From Bacillota bacterium (GTDB lineage Bacteria; Bacillota; Clostridia; Christensenellales; CAG-138), in NCBI GenBank assembly GCA_023451115.1, contig JAEXFV010000036.1, forward strand, positions 1-21,945: 21,945 nt of DNA. Direction: 5' to 3'. Below, in pieces: positions 1 through 6,549 of the stretch (positions are counted from its first letter, which is position 1; each line of letters begins with the position of its first letter). The notes under the pieces were generated by a model. The model was not told the DNA's origin, made no database searches, and saw only the letters and a list, made by a program, of their open reading frames with translations. The position numbers were made by a program, and so were the translations under genes.

Positions 1-135
1 GGCGGGGGCAAGCTTAAGGAGCTAACCATTGCCATAGAGATACAGCGTTTCACCTCTTATGCTGAAGCATTCCCAGGCGGTGAACGGCCAAAGGGGTGGG
101 TAGCGTACCCACAGGCTGCCCATGCCCACGATTAG
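1..135 (+). CDS. C-terminal 44 residues of an unidentified protein (truncated by window start)
   Basis: Frame 1 is open from the first base to a TAG stop at 133-135. It encodes a tail that includes KELTIAIEIQRF and ends in AYPQAAHAHD. The composition is ordinary and protein-like, and the stop lies 18 bases before a rho-independent terminator on the same strand, which supports a real gene end. I do not recognise the family from this fragment. It runs opposite to the rsmI operon and converges on it. An open frame of 44 codons alone could be chance, so the terminator is the main support. Confidence 0.55.
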   Translation, partial: GGGKLKELTIAIEIQRFTSYAEAFPGGERPKGWVAYPQAAHAHD

Positions 136-153
136 AAGTTCCAGCCAATACGA

Positions 154-194
154 GGGGCCCGCGTTTTACAAAACACGGGCCCCTTATGATTTTT
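154..194 (+). terminator. Rho-independent terminator of the truncated upstream gene
   Basis: GGGGCCCG (154-161) pairs perfectly with CGGGCCCC (176-183), and GTTT/AAAC can extend the stem inside the loop. The plus-strand tail TTATGATTTTT is T-rich, while the minus-strand side is not. It therefore mainly stops plus-strand transcription from the truncated gene, though the hairpin also lies just beyond the rsmI stop codon and may help end that transcript. Confidence 0.75.
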
Positions 195-212
195 GGGGCA
201 ATGCCCGGGCGT

Positions 213-1058
213 TTACTTCAATTCCAATCCTTTTTGATAGGCCGCCTTTTTGGGGACGCCCAGGGTTTGGGCGGCTTGGGCAGCCGCATCCTTAAGGGAA
301 AGCCCCTGGCCAAGCAGGGTGCGCAGCAGCGCCTCCAAATCCTCGGGGCTGGCTGCCAAAGGCTGCTGCAGGGGCGCTCCTGTAATGGCGATGACGCATT
401 CCCCCTTGGGCGGATCGCAAAACCGGCTGCAAAGGGCGGACAAGGGCCCGCGCACCACTTCTTCATGCATCTTGGTCAGCTCCCGCAGCACGGCGGCGGG
501 ACGGTCCTCTCCCAACAAAATGCTAAGCTCCCGCAAGGTGCCGGGCAAACGCAGGGGGCTTTCATATACCAGCATCAGGTGGGGGCAGGCTGCCAGCTGG
601 GCAAGTTTTGCCTTGCGGGGCTTTTTTTCCCGGGGCAGGAACCCGAAAAAGGTGAAGCAGGAGCAGTCCAGCCCGCTCAGCACAGCGGCCATTGGCGCGG
701 CAGATGCTCCGGGCAGCACCTCACAAGGGTATCCTGCGGCGGCGCAAGCCTGCAACAGGGCCGCGCCCGGGTCCGAAATGCCAGGCATGCCCGCATCGGA
801 ACAATAGGCAATGCGCTGGCCCTGGGAAAGGGCGGCTAACAGCGTTTGCGCCCGCTCGCGCTCGTTGTGCTCATGGCAGCTGTATAATGGCTTGCGGATG
901 TTGAAATGGTTCAACAGCCCTAAGGTATGGCGGGTGTCCTCCGCCCATACGGCATCGGCCTCCCGCAGGATACGCAGCACCCGCAGTGTAATATCCTCCA
1001 GGTTGCCGATGGGGGTAGCGCAAAGGGAAAGCAGGCCGGGCTTCGGGGGTTGCGGCAT
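213..1058 (-). CDS. rsmI: 16S rRNA (cytidine-1402-2'-O)-methyltransferase RsmI
   Basis: The 281-residue protein matches the usual RsmI length. RsmI transfers a methyl group from S-adenosylmethionine to the 2'-O of C1402 in the 16S rRNA decoding centre, acting on the small subunit in the cytoplasm. Diagnostic family blocks are visible in order: ATPIGNLEDITLR near residue 15, AEDTRHT near 39, HEHNE near 62, SDAGMPGISDPG near 87, LPGASA near 114, FFGFLPR near 137, YESPLR near 164 and RELTKMHEE near 191, then a C-terminal helical region. The ATG is preceded by GGAAAGGAG at about 10 bases. It lies 54 bp downstream of the TrmN6-like gene, with a CCCCGAA/TTCGGGG hairpin between them that lacks a T-run, so the two are probably co-transcribed. 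Confidence 0.95.
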   Translation of the reverse strand: MPQPPKPGLLSLCATPIGNLEDITLRVLRILREADAVWAEDTRHTLGLLNHFNIRKPLYSCHEHNERERAQTLLAALSQGQRIAYCSDAGMPGISDPGAALLQACAAAGYPCEVLPGASAAPMAAVLSGLDCSCFTFFGFLPREKKPRKAKLAQLAACPHLMLVYESPLRLPGTLRELSILLGEDRPAAVLRELTKMHEEVVRGPLSALCSRFCDPPKGECVIAITGAPLQQPLAASPEDLEALLRTLLGQGLSLKDAAAQAAQTLGVPKKAAYQKGLELK

Positions 1059-1112
1059 AAGGGTTGGCTCCTTTCCCCCGAAACCAGAAGCTTCGGGGAT
1101 TGCAACAAATTG

Positions 1113-1862
1113 TCAGGGGGTAGGGGCTTGGTCATCCATATGGTAAATGCGGCGTATGGCAGGGGGCGGCATGCCGGAGGCATCCTGGAGCAACAGGGGC
1201 GTTTCCCAAACCAGCCCCGGCTTTCCGCCCTTTTTTGCTTCAATGAGGGCGAGATAGGGCGCTTTGCCCGGTTTAGCATACACGGGCTGCAGCCGTTTGG
1301 GCTCCAGGCTTTGCCGCCGCAGCTGGAAAAAGACTTCCGCCAGCAAACTGGCGGGATAGCACAGGAAAAACCTGCCGCCATTTTTCAACAGGCTGCCGGC
1401 GCTTTTGCATAGGCCAGGCAGGCATCCTTCCCCGCCGGACCGGGCCTCTCTGCGGCTGGACTGGGGACTTTTTGTGCCTTGCCCGGAAAAATAGGGAGGG
1501 TTGGATACGGCCACGCCAAACCGGCCGTAACCCAATGCCTGAGGCGCATCTTCCCATCCCATACCGTATACGGGAATATTCTTCCCGTTACAGGCCATGC
1601 TGCGCCGGGCCGCATCCGCTGCGGAAAGGCTTTGCTCCACGCAGCAAAACTGCGCTCCGGTGCGGGCGGCGCATAGCAACGCGATAACCCCGCAGCCTGC
1701 CCCTAAATCCACCGCCTGCTCCCCTGGTTTGGGGGATGCAAAGGCGGCAAGCAGTACGGAGTCCGCGCTAAACCGGGCGGCGCCGGGGCCCTGAATGAGT
1801 TTCAACCCCTGGTACTGCAAATCCTCCAGCTTTTCACCGGGCAGCAGGCATGGCTCTTGCAT
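1113..1862 (-). CDS. tRNA1(Val) (adenine-37-N6)-methyltransferase family protein (TrmN6/YfiC/YabB-like)
   Basis: A class I SAM-dependent methyltransferase of 249 residues from the chosen start. The SAM-binding motif I DLGAGCGVIALL begins near residue 52, and the N6-adenine catalytic motif NPPY sits at residues 121-124, with SNPPYFSG around it. The family methylates A37 of tRNA(Val), but individual substrates vary, so the exact target is inferred. In-frame ATGs exist at 1946 and 1889. I chose 1862 because GGGAG lies 7 bases upstream and MQEPCLLPGEKLEDL resembles the normal family start. The start at 1946 would lie upstream of the likely promoter. Firmicutes genomes commonly place this gene directly before rsmI, as here. 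Confidence 0.88.
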   Translation of the reverse strand: MQEPCLLPGEKLEDLQYQGLKLIQGPGAARFSADSVLLAAFASPKPGEQAVDLGAGCGVIALLCAARTGAQFCCVEQSLSAADAARRSMACNGKNIPVYGMGWEDAPQALGYGRFGVAVSNPPYFSGQGTKSPQSSRREARSGGEGCLPGLCKSAGSLLKNGGRFFLCYPASLLAEVFFQLRRQSLEPKRLQPVYAKPGKAPYLALIEAKKGGKPGLVWETPLLLQDASGMPPPAIRRIYHMDDQAPTP

Positions 1863-1901
1863 GTTAGCACTCCCAATTTTGTTTGGCATGCTAACAGTAT
1901 A
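1863..1901 (-). promoter_or_regulatory. Extended -10 promoter and inverted repeat for the methyltransferase operon
   Basis: On the minus strand TGGTATACT (TG-n-TATACT, hexamer at 1901-1896) forms an extended -10 element, and no good -35 is present at the usual spacing. Between it and the start codon lies a 7-bp inverted repeat, GTTAGCA (1863-1869) and TGCTAAC (1889-1895), which flanks the predicted transcription start and the ribosome binding site. It could act as an operator or as a 5' hairpin. The promoter call rests on motif and position only. Confidence 0.5.
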
Positions 1902-2029
1902 CCATACCCCCTGCACCCCGGCAGCCCTTTTTGGCATAGTATGCAAATGGGCGGGAAAAACGCCTGCTTATGGGGGAAACCCGGGGCGCCCGCCACATAG
2001 TCATATTGGCTTGGAAAGGACAATGCAAC

Positions 2030-2914
2030 ATGAAAAAACGAGTATGGGCTTTGCTGCTGGCGCTGCTGCTTCTGGGAGCGGCAGGAAGCGCGCTGGCTTT
2101 CCCGCCGGAAAGTGAACCGTTGCTCCCTGGCATCGACGTGAGCAAATGGCAGGGCTATATTGATTTTGACAGAGTGAAGGCAGCGGGGATCGATGTGGTT
2201 TACATCCGCGCTTCTTATGGGGAAGCTTATGTGGATCCCTATTTTGAGGCCCATTATGCCTCCGCCCGTGCTGCGGGGCTGGATGTAGGGGTTTACCATT
2301 ATCTAACGGCTGGCACAGCCGCGCAGGCCAGGGCGCAGGCCCGCTTTTTCCTCAATACTGTGGCGGGGAAAACCCTGCAATGCAAACCCGCTATGGATTA
2401 TGAGCGTTTCTCCAGCACTGCCCAGGCCAATGCCGTGGCTTTGGCATTTTTGCAGGAGTTAAGGGAGCAAAGCGGTATGGATCCGGTGATTTATACCAAC
2501 GCTTCCCATGCCAGAACCGTGTGGAGCCAGGAGGTGGCGGATTTTGCTCCCATTTGGGTGGCGGAATATGGGGTTAGTGAGCCTGCTGACAACGGCAAAT
2601 GGGAAACCTGGGTGGGGTTTCAGTATACGGATGCTGGCCGGGTAGACGGGATCACCGGGGATGTGGACCGGGATTGGTTTACACAGGAAATCTATCTGGA
2701 CCAGGAAGCGGCGGCGCCTACCCCCACGCCTGCGCCAGAGCCGCTGCCTCCGCATGTGGTGCATATCACCATCCGGGTGCAGCGTGGTGAAACCCTATGG
2801 GGTCTTGCCCGGCGGTATGATACCAGCGTGGCGGAACTGGTGCGACTCAATCATATTACAAATCCCAACCGCATTTATGTTGGCCAGGAGCTTGTAATCC
2901 CTGTGGACCGATAA
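2030..2914 (+). CDS. Secreted GH25 muramidase (lysozyme) with C-terminal LysM domain
   Basis: The 294-residue protein begins with a signal peptide of about 23 residues: MKKR, a leucine-rich core, then an AGSALA cleavage region. The glycoside hydrolase 25 domain follows (about residues 34-225), with GIDVSKWQG near 34, the MDYE acid pair (Asp123, Glu125), YTN, and a final block around VDRDWF. A proline/threonine linker with alternating TP and AP leads to a LysM module (about 250-292) with RGETLWGLARRYDTS and VGQELVIP. It should cleave the MurNAc-GlcNAc beta-1,4 bond of peptidoglycan outside the membrane, with LysM holding it on the wall. I chose the ATG at 2030, not 1970, because GGAAAGGA lies 9 bases upstream and the signal peptide starts there. 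A role in wall turnover is inferred. I see no phage neighbours. Confidence 0.93.
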   Translation: MKKRVWALLLALLLLGAAGSALAFPPESEPLLPGIDVSKWQGYIDFDRVKAAGIDVVYIRASYGEAYVDPYFEAHYASARAAGLDVGVYHYLTAGTAAQARAQARFFLNTVAGKTLQCKPAMDYERFSSTAQANAVALAFLQELREQSGMDPVIYTNASHARTVWSQEVADFAPIWVAEYGVSEPADNGKWETWVGFQYTDAGRVDGITGDVDRDWFTQEIYLDQEAAAPTPTPAPEPLPPHVVHITIRVQRGETLWGLARRYDTSVAELVRLNHITNPNRIYVGQELVIPVDR

Positions 2915-2958
2915 AAACACAAAAACACGGGCTGCCTCAAAAACAGGAGGCAGCCCGT
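2911..2958. terminator. Strong bidirectional terminator between converging genes
   Basis: ACGGGCTGCCTC (2927-2938) and GAGGCAGCCCGT (2947-2958) form a perfect 12-bp stem with an 8-base loop. On the minus strand it is followed by a T-rich run (complement of 2911-2926), making it a strong terminator for the padR operon. The plus-strand tail is weaker (AATCATTGTTTA) but probably serves the GH25 gene. It sits 12 bases after the GH25 stop and 23 bases from the DUF4097 stop. Confidence 0.9.
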
Positions 2959-2981
2959 AATCATTGTTTATAGAAAACGGA

Positions 2982-3896
2982 TTAACGCAACTTGATTTGA
3001 AAGCTTCCGCTGACGCTGTTTACAGAAAACTGTGCGGAACCGTCCCCGTACACCGCTTTGCCTTTGCTCAGCTCACAGGGGAAAGAGGTGGATAGGCTGC
3101 CGGATACCGCGCTCAACGTGGCGGTAAAGCCAGCGTTTTCCGGAATGCGCAGGGTCACAGAGCCGGAGACGGTGTCCGCATCCAACTGCCGGGGGCAAAC
3201 TGCAGAGTCTACGGTAACGGAGCCGGAGGCGGTGTCACAGTCAATTTCCTGAATACTGCCGGTTAAATCAACGGAACCGGAGGCGGTATTGATATCCACT
3301 TGCTCTGCTTGCAGGTTTTCCGCCCCCACGGAGCCGGAAGCGCTGTCAATTTCCAGAGAATTGGTTTGTACTTGCCCTAATGTGATGCTGCCTGAGGCAG
3401 TATCCAGGCGAATGGCCTGTGCCTGTAGGCAGTCTATGGTCAAAGCAGCGCTGGCCATATCCACGGAAAACTCCTGTAGGGAACAGTTTTGGGGCAGGTA
3501 TACCGTAAGGTTCGTTTTACCCTTCAGGCTGGTAAACAGGCGGGTATTGCCCTCGTTGATGGTAAGCTTGCCGCCCTGCTGCCGGTAGCGCAGCAACCGT
3601 TCTTCCGGAATTTCCCAGGATGAAGTTTGTTCAAAGGCGATTTCCGGGCTATTATGCTGGACAATATGGATATCCCCGGCCATCCAGTTGATTTGGATTT
3701 GGGTAATATCCTGGGCTGGATGGCTGGTTTTTGACTGGGCGGTTTCCCCCTCAAAAGGGGTTTTTTCGTCGGAGCCGATGTGGAGGAAGGGCAGGCTCCA
3801 CCCAGAGCTGTGGTTTAACCCGTACCATAATCCTGCAAGGAGCAGGACGGCCACCAGCGACCAGCAGATGATGGAAATAATAGCGGCCTTTTTCAT
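2982..3896 (-). CDS. DUF4097-family membrane-anchored SGS-repeat protein
   Basis: A 304-residue protein with one N-terminal membrane segment (about residues 4-27, starting MKKAAIISIICW) and a long extracytoplasmic part. The distal half carries seven SGS motifs near residues 168, 187, 206, 224, 244, 265 and 296. Most follow the pattern (T/S)(A/V)SGSV at 18-21 residue spacing, which indicates a beta-solenoid, as in the DUF4097 putative adhesin family. Its molecular function is unknown. The start overlaps the stop of the upstream HAAS gene by four bases (ATGA), so the two are translationally coupled and probably act together at the membrane. The further open frame upstream to 4049 is inside that gene and was rejected. 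It is the last gene of the padR operon and is followed by a strong terminator. Confidence 0.87.
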   Translation of the reverse strand: MKKAAIISIICWSLVAVLLLAGLWYGLNHSSGWSLPFLHIGSDEKTPFEGETAQSKTSHPAQDITQIQINWMAGDIHIVQHNSPEIAFEQTSSWEIPEERLLRYRQQGGKLTINEGNTRLFTSLKGKTNLTVYLPQNCSLQEFSVDMASAALTIDCLQAQAIRLDTASGSITLGQVQTNSLEIDSASGSVGAENLQAEQVDINTASGSVDLTGSIQEIDCDTASGSVTVDSAVCPRQLDADTVSGSVTLRIPENAGFTATLSAVSGSLSTSFPCELSKGKAVYGDGSAQFSVNSVSGSFQIKLR

Positions 3897-4546
3897 TGCT
3901 TGCCGTCCTCCTTTTTGCTGTCCCCAAGGGCAAAGGCAGCGTCTGCAATTTTGTTCACAGCCCCTGCGATGAGGAAGATCACCCAGGTAATGTGCCAGGC
4001 AAAGGTGGTAAAGCTCACGATCAAATAGATGGCAACCGTTATGGCCCAAATGGCCGAGCTTACCGCTTTACGGGCTGCGGTTTGGCTGGATTTATTGTGC
4101 TGCCATTCTTTAAAATCCTCTACCATGCTATCCTCCTGGCGCTGGTAACGGGGTTTTGACATGGTATGATAAACCAAAAGGCCGGTGGCTGCGGCAGCGA
4201 AAACAAACATCAGCACAACACCCACGATGTTTTGCAAAAGCAATATGGGTACTACAGAAAGAATATACAGCGCAATCGCAATGGACACAAACAACGCCGA
4301 ACGCTTGCGTGCGGCTTCCTCCTGGGGAGCGGCTTCCCGCCTTAACTCCCGCAGCAGGGAACCTACGTCCCCGATGCTGCCAATGACCATATTGTAGGCC
4401 ATTTCAGGGGTTTTACCCTGATGGAGCAGGTCCTGGTATTTTTCTACCATGTTCTGCACCATTTCTTCCCGCAGCTCCAGGGCCTTGCGGGTTTGCGGCG
4501 CTTCTTCAAACAGGCCCTCTACATATTCCCGGATTTTATTCTCCAT
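3893..4546 (-). CDS. HAAS/permease-prefix-domain membrane protein (DUF1700-like)
   Basis: A 217-residue protein. Residues 1 to about 75 form a charged helical region (MENKIREYVEGLFEEAP, then TPEMAYNMVIGSIGDVGSLL) of the type found before permeases and in PadR-linked membrane proteins. Hydrophobic segments follow near 83-104, 106-127 and 160-200, giving three to four membrane helices and a lysine-rich tail. I chose the ATG at 4546 over 4564 because GGAGGAG, about 10 bases upstream of it, is the only good ribosome binding site and would itself be coding in the longer version. The start overlaps the padR stop by 11 bases. In such operons this protein is thought to work with the DUF4097 partner in envelope stress sensing. 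That role is inferred from context. Confidence 0.82.
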   Translation of the reverse strand: MENKIREYVEGLFEEAPQTRKALELREEMVQNMVEKYQDLLHQGKTPEMAYNMVIGSIGDVGSLLRELRREAAPQEEAARKRSALFVSIAIALYILSVVPILLLQNIVGVVLMFVFAAAATGLLVYHTMSKPRYQRQEDSMVEDFKEWQHNKSSQTAARKAVSSAIWAITVAIYLIVSFTTFAWHITWVIFLIAGAVNKIADAAFALGDSKKEDGKQ

Positions 4547-4886
4547 AAGTTTCAGCTCCTCCAAGATGGATTAATTGATCAATCAATGCTTTGGCATCAT
4601 CCCACTCCTGGGCCAGCTGCAGATAAGCGCCCCGCCCTGCTGGGGTGATGGCATAATACCGGCGGCGTGCGCCTATGGTCTCATCCCCCCAATAAGAGCG
4701 GATACAGCCGTTTTGCTCCAGCCGCCGCAGCGCGGTATACAAGGTGGCCTCCTTGAGTTCATACCGGCCTGCGGTACGCCTGACGATGGATTTGTTGATG
4801 TCGTATCCATAACTGTCCCCTTCCAACAGGTGGGCCAGAATAATGGTGTCGATATGGCCGCGGATTAAATCTGATGCAATGGACAA
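4536..4886 (-). CDS. PadR-family transcriptional regulator
   Basis: A 116-residue winged-helix regulator. Typical PadR blocks are visible: IDTIILAHLLEGDSYGYDI near residue 12, the recognition-helix region KEATLYTALRRLEQNGCI near 45-62, the wing RRRYYAITPAGR near 74-85, and a short C-terminal dimerisation helix. The start codon is TTG (4884-4886) after an AAGGGGGCGG ribosome binding site. The nearby ATG is in another frame that stops after eight codons. PadR proteins usually repress their own operon and are released by ligands or stress, which fits its place as first gene before the two membrane proteins. Its own promoter lies 55-83 bp upstream, with an AT-rich imperfectly symmetric spacer as a possible operator. 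Confidence 0.92.
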   Translation of the reverse strand: MSIASDLIRGHIDTIILAHLLEGDSYGYDINKSIVRRTAGRYELKEATLYTALRRLEQNGCIRSYWGDETIGARRRYYAITPAGRGAYLQLAQEWDDAKALIDQLIHLGGAETYGE

Positions 4887-4940
4887 AGCATATGCCGCCC
4901 CCTTTCAGCCCAAAGCAAGGTATTTTGTATTTGCGAGTAT

Positions 4941-4969
4941 ATATTAATGCATAGTACATCGCCTGTCAA
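4941..4969 (-). promoter_or_regulatory. Promoter of the padR-HAAS-DUF4097 operon
   Basis: Minus strand: a perfect -35 TTGACA (4969-4964), a 17-bp spacer, then the -10 TAATAT (4946-4941). Transcription would start near 4934, leaving a leader of about 50 bases to the padR TTG start. The spacer and -10 contain ATGTACTATGCAT followed by TATATACT, an imperfect symmetry of the kind PadR proteins bind, so autorepression here is plausible but unproven. Confidence 0.7.
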
Positions 4970-5287
4970 GGTATATTGATAAATAAACCGCAATTTTTTC
5001 GGAGAAATGATGAGGCCTCCTATATATATGAAAAGCCTTTTTCCGTATGTTGAAATAGTTTTGCCATCCGCTGACAAGGACAAACAGGCTCGAAACGGGA
5101 AGTTAAGCCATTTGCAGCTTTAGGTGGGAGCATTCTGAGTATTTTGCTCATAAAAAACCTTTTGCTACATTTAGTGGGAAAATATAAATGAAATACAAGA
5201 TAAAGGACAAGTGCGCTGCCAAATTCGGCATGGAAAAAATAGCCGAAAAATAGGCAAAATTTTGCGGGTATTTTTTTGAAAAAACCC
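4970..5287. other. AT-rich divergent intergenic region with no recognised gene
   Basis: About 320 bp between the padR promoter and the S10 promoter hold no convincing open reading frame. Two things stand out. Positions 5091-5109 read CGAAACGGGAAGTTAAGCC, close to the conserved helix III/loop C core of 5S rRNA. Positions 5249-5287 are very A/T-rich just upstream of the S10 -35 box, as expected for an UP element contacted by the RNA polymerase alpha C-terminal domain. The hairpin GAGCA/TGCTC (5129-5150) has no T-tail. The base composition is clearly lower in GC than the flanking genes. Confidence 0.5.
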
Positions 5288-5316
5288 TTGCAATCCCTGC
5301 CCTAATACAGTAGAAT
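5288..5316 (+). promoter_or_regulatory. Main promoter of the S10-spc-alpha operon
   Basis: A -35 TTGCAA (5288-5293), a 17-bp spacer and a -10 TAGAAT (5311-5316) match the housekeeping sigma-A consensus closely. An A/T-rich UP-like stretch lies directly upstream. Transcription would begin near 5323. This is the only strong plus-strand promoter seen before rpsJ, so it probably drives most of the 16-kb cluster. Confidence 0.8.
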
Positions 5317-5322
5317 AAGAGC

Positions 5323-5565
5323 GTTGCGTCGCAGAGTGAAGAAAATCGCTATGCCCGCAAACCGGGATGAAGCGGGAGGTTGCCGGGAGCCACCGGGTAA
5401 TTTCCGCAGACCAAACACCCCAAGGGTGATGGCATCCGGTTCGTGCAGTCCGATCGGGGAGGCTTGCCTCCCAAGGCCACAGCGGAAACGCTGTGCCAAA
5501 ACTATGATAAGGAAACACACGGCCGAGTGTACAGCCCAATTTAAATGAGGAGGAGCAATAATAAC
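5323..5565 (+). promoter_or_regulatory. Structured 5' leader of the S10 operon mRNA
   Basis: About 240 nt of untranslated leader. Visible structures include CCCGC/GCGGG and GCGGGA/TTTCCGC pairings in the 5351-5407 region, a CACCC-CAA-GGGTG hairpin, GGGAGGC/GCCTCCC (5457-5463 with 5466-5472), and CACAGCG-GAAA-CGCTGTG (5478-5495), a 7-bp stem capped by a GNRA tetraloop. No T-run follows the last hairpin. In other bacteria the S10 operon is controlled by ribosomal protein L4 acting on its leader. Whether this RNA binds L4 is an inference. No open reading frame of note lies in it. GGAGGAG at 5548 onward is the rpsJ ribosome binding site. Confidence 0.65.
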
Positions 5566-5874
5566 ATGGCAAACCAGAAGATCCGCATCAAACTCAAAGC
5601 CTACGAACACAATCTGATCGACCAGAGCGCCGAAAAGATCGTGGATACGGCCAAGAGAACCGGCGCGCGCGTCAGCGGCCCCATCCCCCTGCCTACGGAA
5701 AAAGAGGTGGTGACCATCCTGCGCTCGCCCCACAAGTATAAGGATTCCCGCGAGCAGTTTGAAATGCGCACCCATAAGCGCTTGATCGACATTCTCCAGC
5801 CCTCGGCAAAAACCGTGGACGCTCTGATGAAGCTCGATCTCCCCGCTGGCGTGGACATCGAGATCAAGCTTTAA
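5566..5874 (+). CDS. rpsJ: 30S ribosomal protein S10
   Basis: The 102-residue protein is full length for S10, with IRIKLKAYEHNLIDQSAEKIV at the start, GPIPLPTEKEVVTILRSPHKYKDSREQFEMRTHKRLIDI in the middle, and a VDALMKLDLPAGVDIEIKL ending. S10 sits in the 30S head and, as NusE, also joins NusB at boxA in rRNA antitermination, which is relevant to the rRNA-like leader at the end of this window. I chose the ATG at 5566 because AGGAGGAG lies at normal spacing and translation there gives the family start MANQKIRIKL. An in-frame ATG at 5545 lies upstream of the ribosome binding site. It is the first gene of the operon. The usual str cluster (rpsL, rpsG, fusA, tuf) does not precede it here. Confidence 0.98.
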   Translation: MANQKIRIKLKAYEHNLIDQSAEKIVDTAKRTGARVSGPIPLPTEKEVVTILRSPHKYKDSREQFEMRTHKRLIDILQPSAKTVDALMKLDLPAGVDIEIKL

Positions 5875-5891
5875 TTTGGAGGTGCAGATAG

Positions 5892-6521
5892 ATGAAGAAA
5901 GCCATAGTAGGCAAAAAGGTTGGTATGACGCAGCTGTTCCTGTCTGACGGTACCATGATCCCCGTAACCGTCGTTGAGGCCGGCCCCTGCCCCGTGGTAC
6001 AGAAGAAAACCGTGGAGCACGATGGTTACAGCGCCGTACAGGTTGGCTTTGCAGAAATCCGGGAGAGCCTGGCCAATAAGCCCAGGAAGGGCCACTTCGG
6101 CAAGGCGGGCGTCAAAGTATGCCGTTATCTGAAGGAACTCAAGCTGGATGACGCCGCCAACTACGAAGTAGGCGCGGTGATCACCGCTGACATGTTTGAA
6201 ATCGGCGACCATGTGGACGTAGTGGGCAAGTCCAAAGGTAAGGGCTTTGCAGGCGCCATCAAACGCCATAATCAGTCCCGCGGCCGCAAGACCCACGGTT
6301 CCCACTCCTACCGGACCCCTGGCTCCATGAGCGCTTGCTCCGATCCTTCCCGGGTATTTAAGAGCAAGAACCTCCCCGGCCATATGGGTGCGGAAACCAC
6401 CACGGTGCAGAACCTGGAAGTGGTTCGGGTGGACAAAGAGCGTAACCTGCTTCTCATCAAGGGCGCGGTTCCCGGCGCCAAGGGCGGCATGGTCGTAATC
6501 AAGAGTACCGTCAAGAAGTAA
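5892..6521 (+). CDS. rplC: 50S ribosomal protein L3
   Basis: The 209-residue protein is full length for L3. It begins MKKAIVGKKVGMTQLF, and the long loop that reaches the peptidyl transferase centre is visible as GFAGAIKRHNQSRGRKTHGSHSYR (about residues 117-140) followed by GSMSACSDPSRVFKSKNLPGHMG. L3 is an early assembly protein that nucleates 23S rRNA folding. The gene starts 17 bases after rpsJ with a GGAGGTG ribosome binding site. The glutamine in the HNQSRG block is the residue methylated by PrmB in some bacteria; methylation here is not known. Confidence 0.98.
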   Translation: MKKAIVGKKVGMTQLFLSDGTMIPVTVVEAGPCPVVQKKTVEHDGYSAVQVGFAEIRESLANKPRKGHFGKAGVKVCRYLKELKLDDAANYEVGAVITADMFEIGDHVDVVGKSKGKGFAGAIKRHNQSRGRKTHGSHSYRTPGSMSACSDPSRVFKSKNLPGHMGAETTTVQNLEVVRVDKERNLLLIKGAVPGAKGGMVVIKSTVKK

Positions 6522-6549
6522 GCAGGATTGCGAAAGGAGGAAGCTACAC

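Noticed and set aside
96..839. A 247-codon plus-strand open frame opposite rsmI
   Set aside because: It lies antisense to a clear rsmI, has no family features, and its composition is the reverse image of the real gene.
1059..1112. A CCCCGAA/TTCGGGG hairpin between the TrmN6-like gene and rsmI as a terminator
   Set aside because: No T-run follows on the minus strand and the rsmI ribosome binding site comes immediately after, so it is more likely a minor mRNA structure.
1915..2029. A promoter for the GH25 gene
   Set aside because: One must exist near here, but no -35/-10 pair of reasonable quality and spacing could be picked out.
3140..3370. DNA direct repeats of the ACGGAGCCGGAGGCGGTGTC type, looking like a small repeat array
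   Set aside because: The units are in frame and encode the repeated SGS protein motif of the DUF4097 gene; spacing and sequence vary as protein repeats do, so it is not a CRISPR or mobile repeat.
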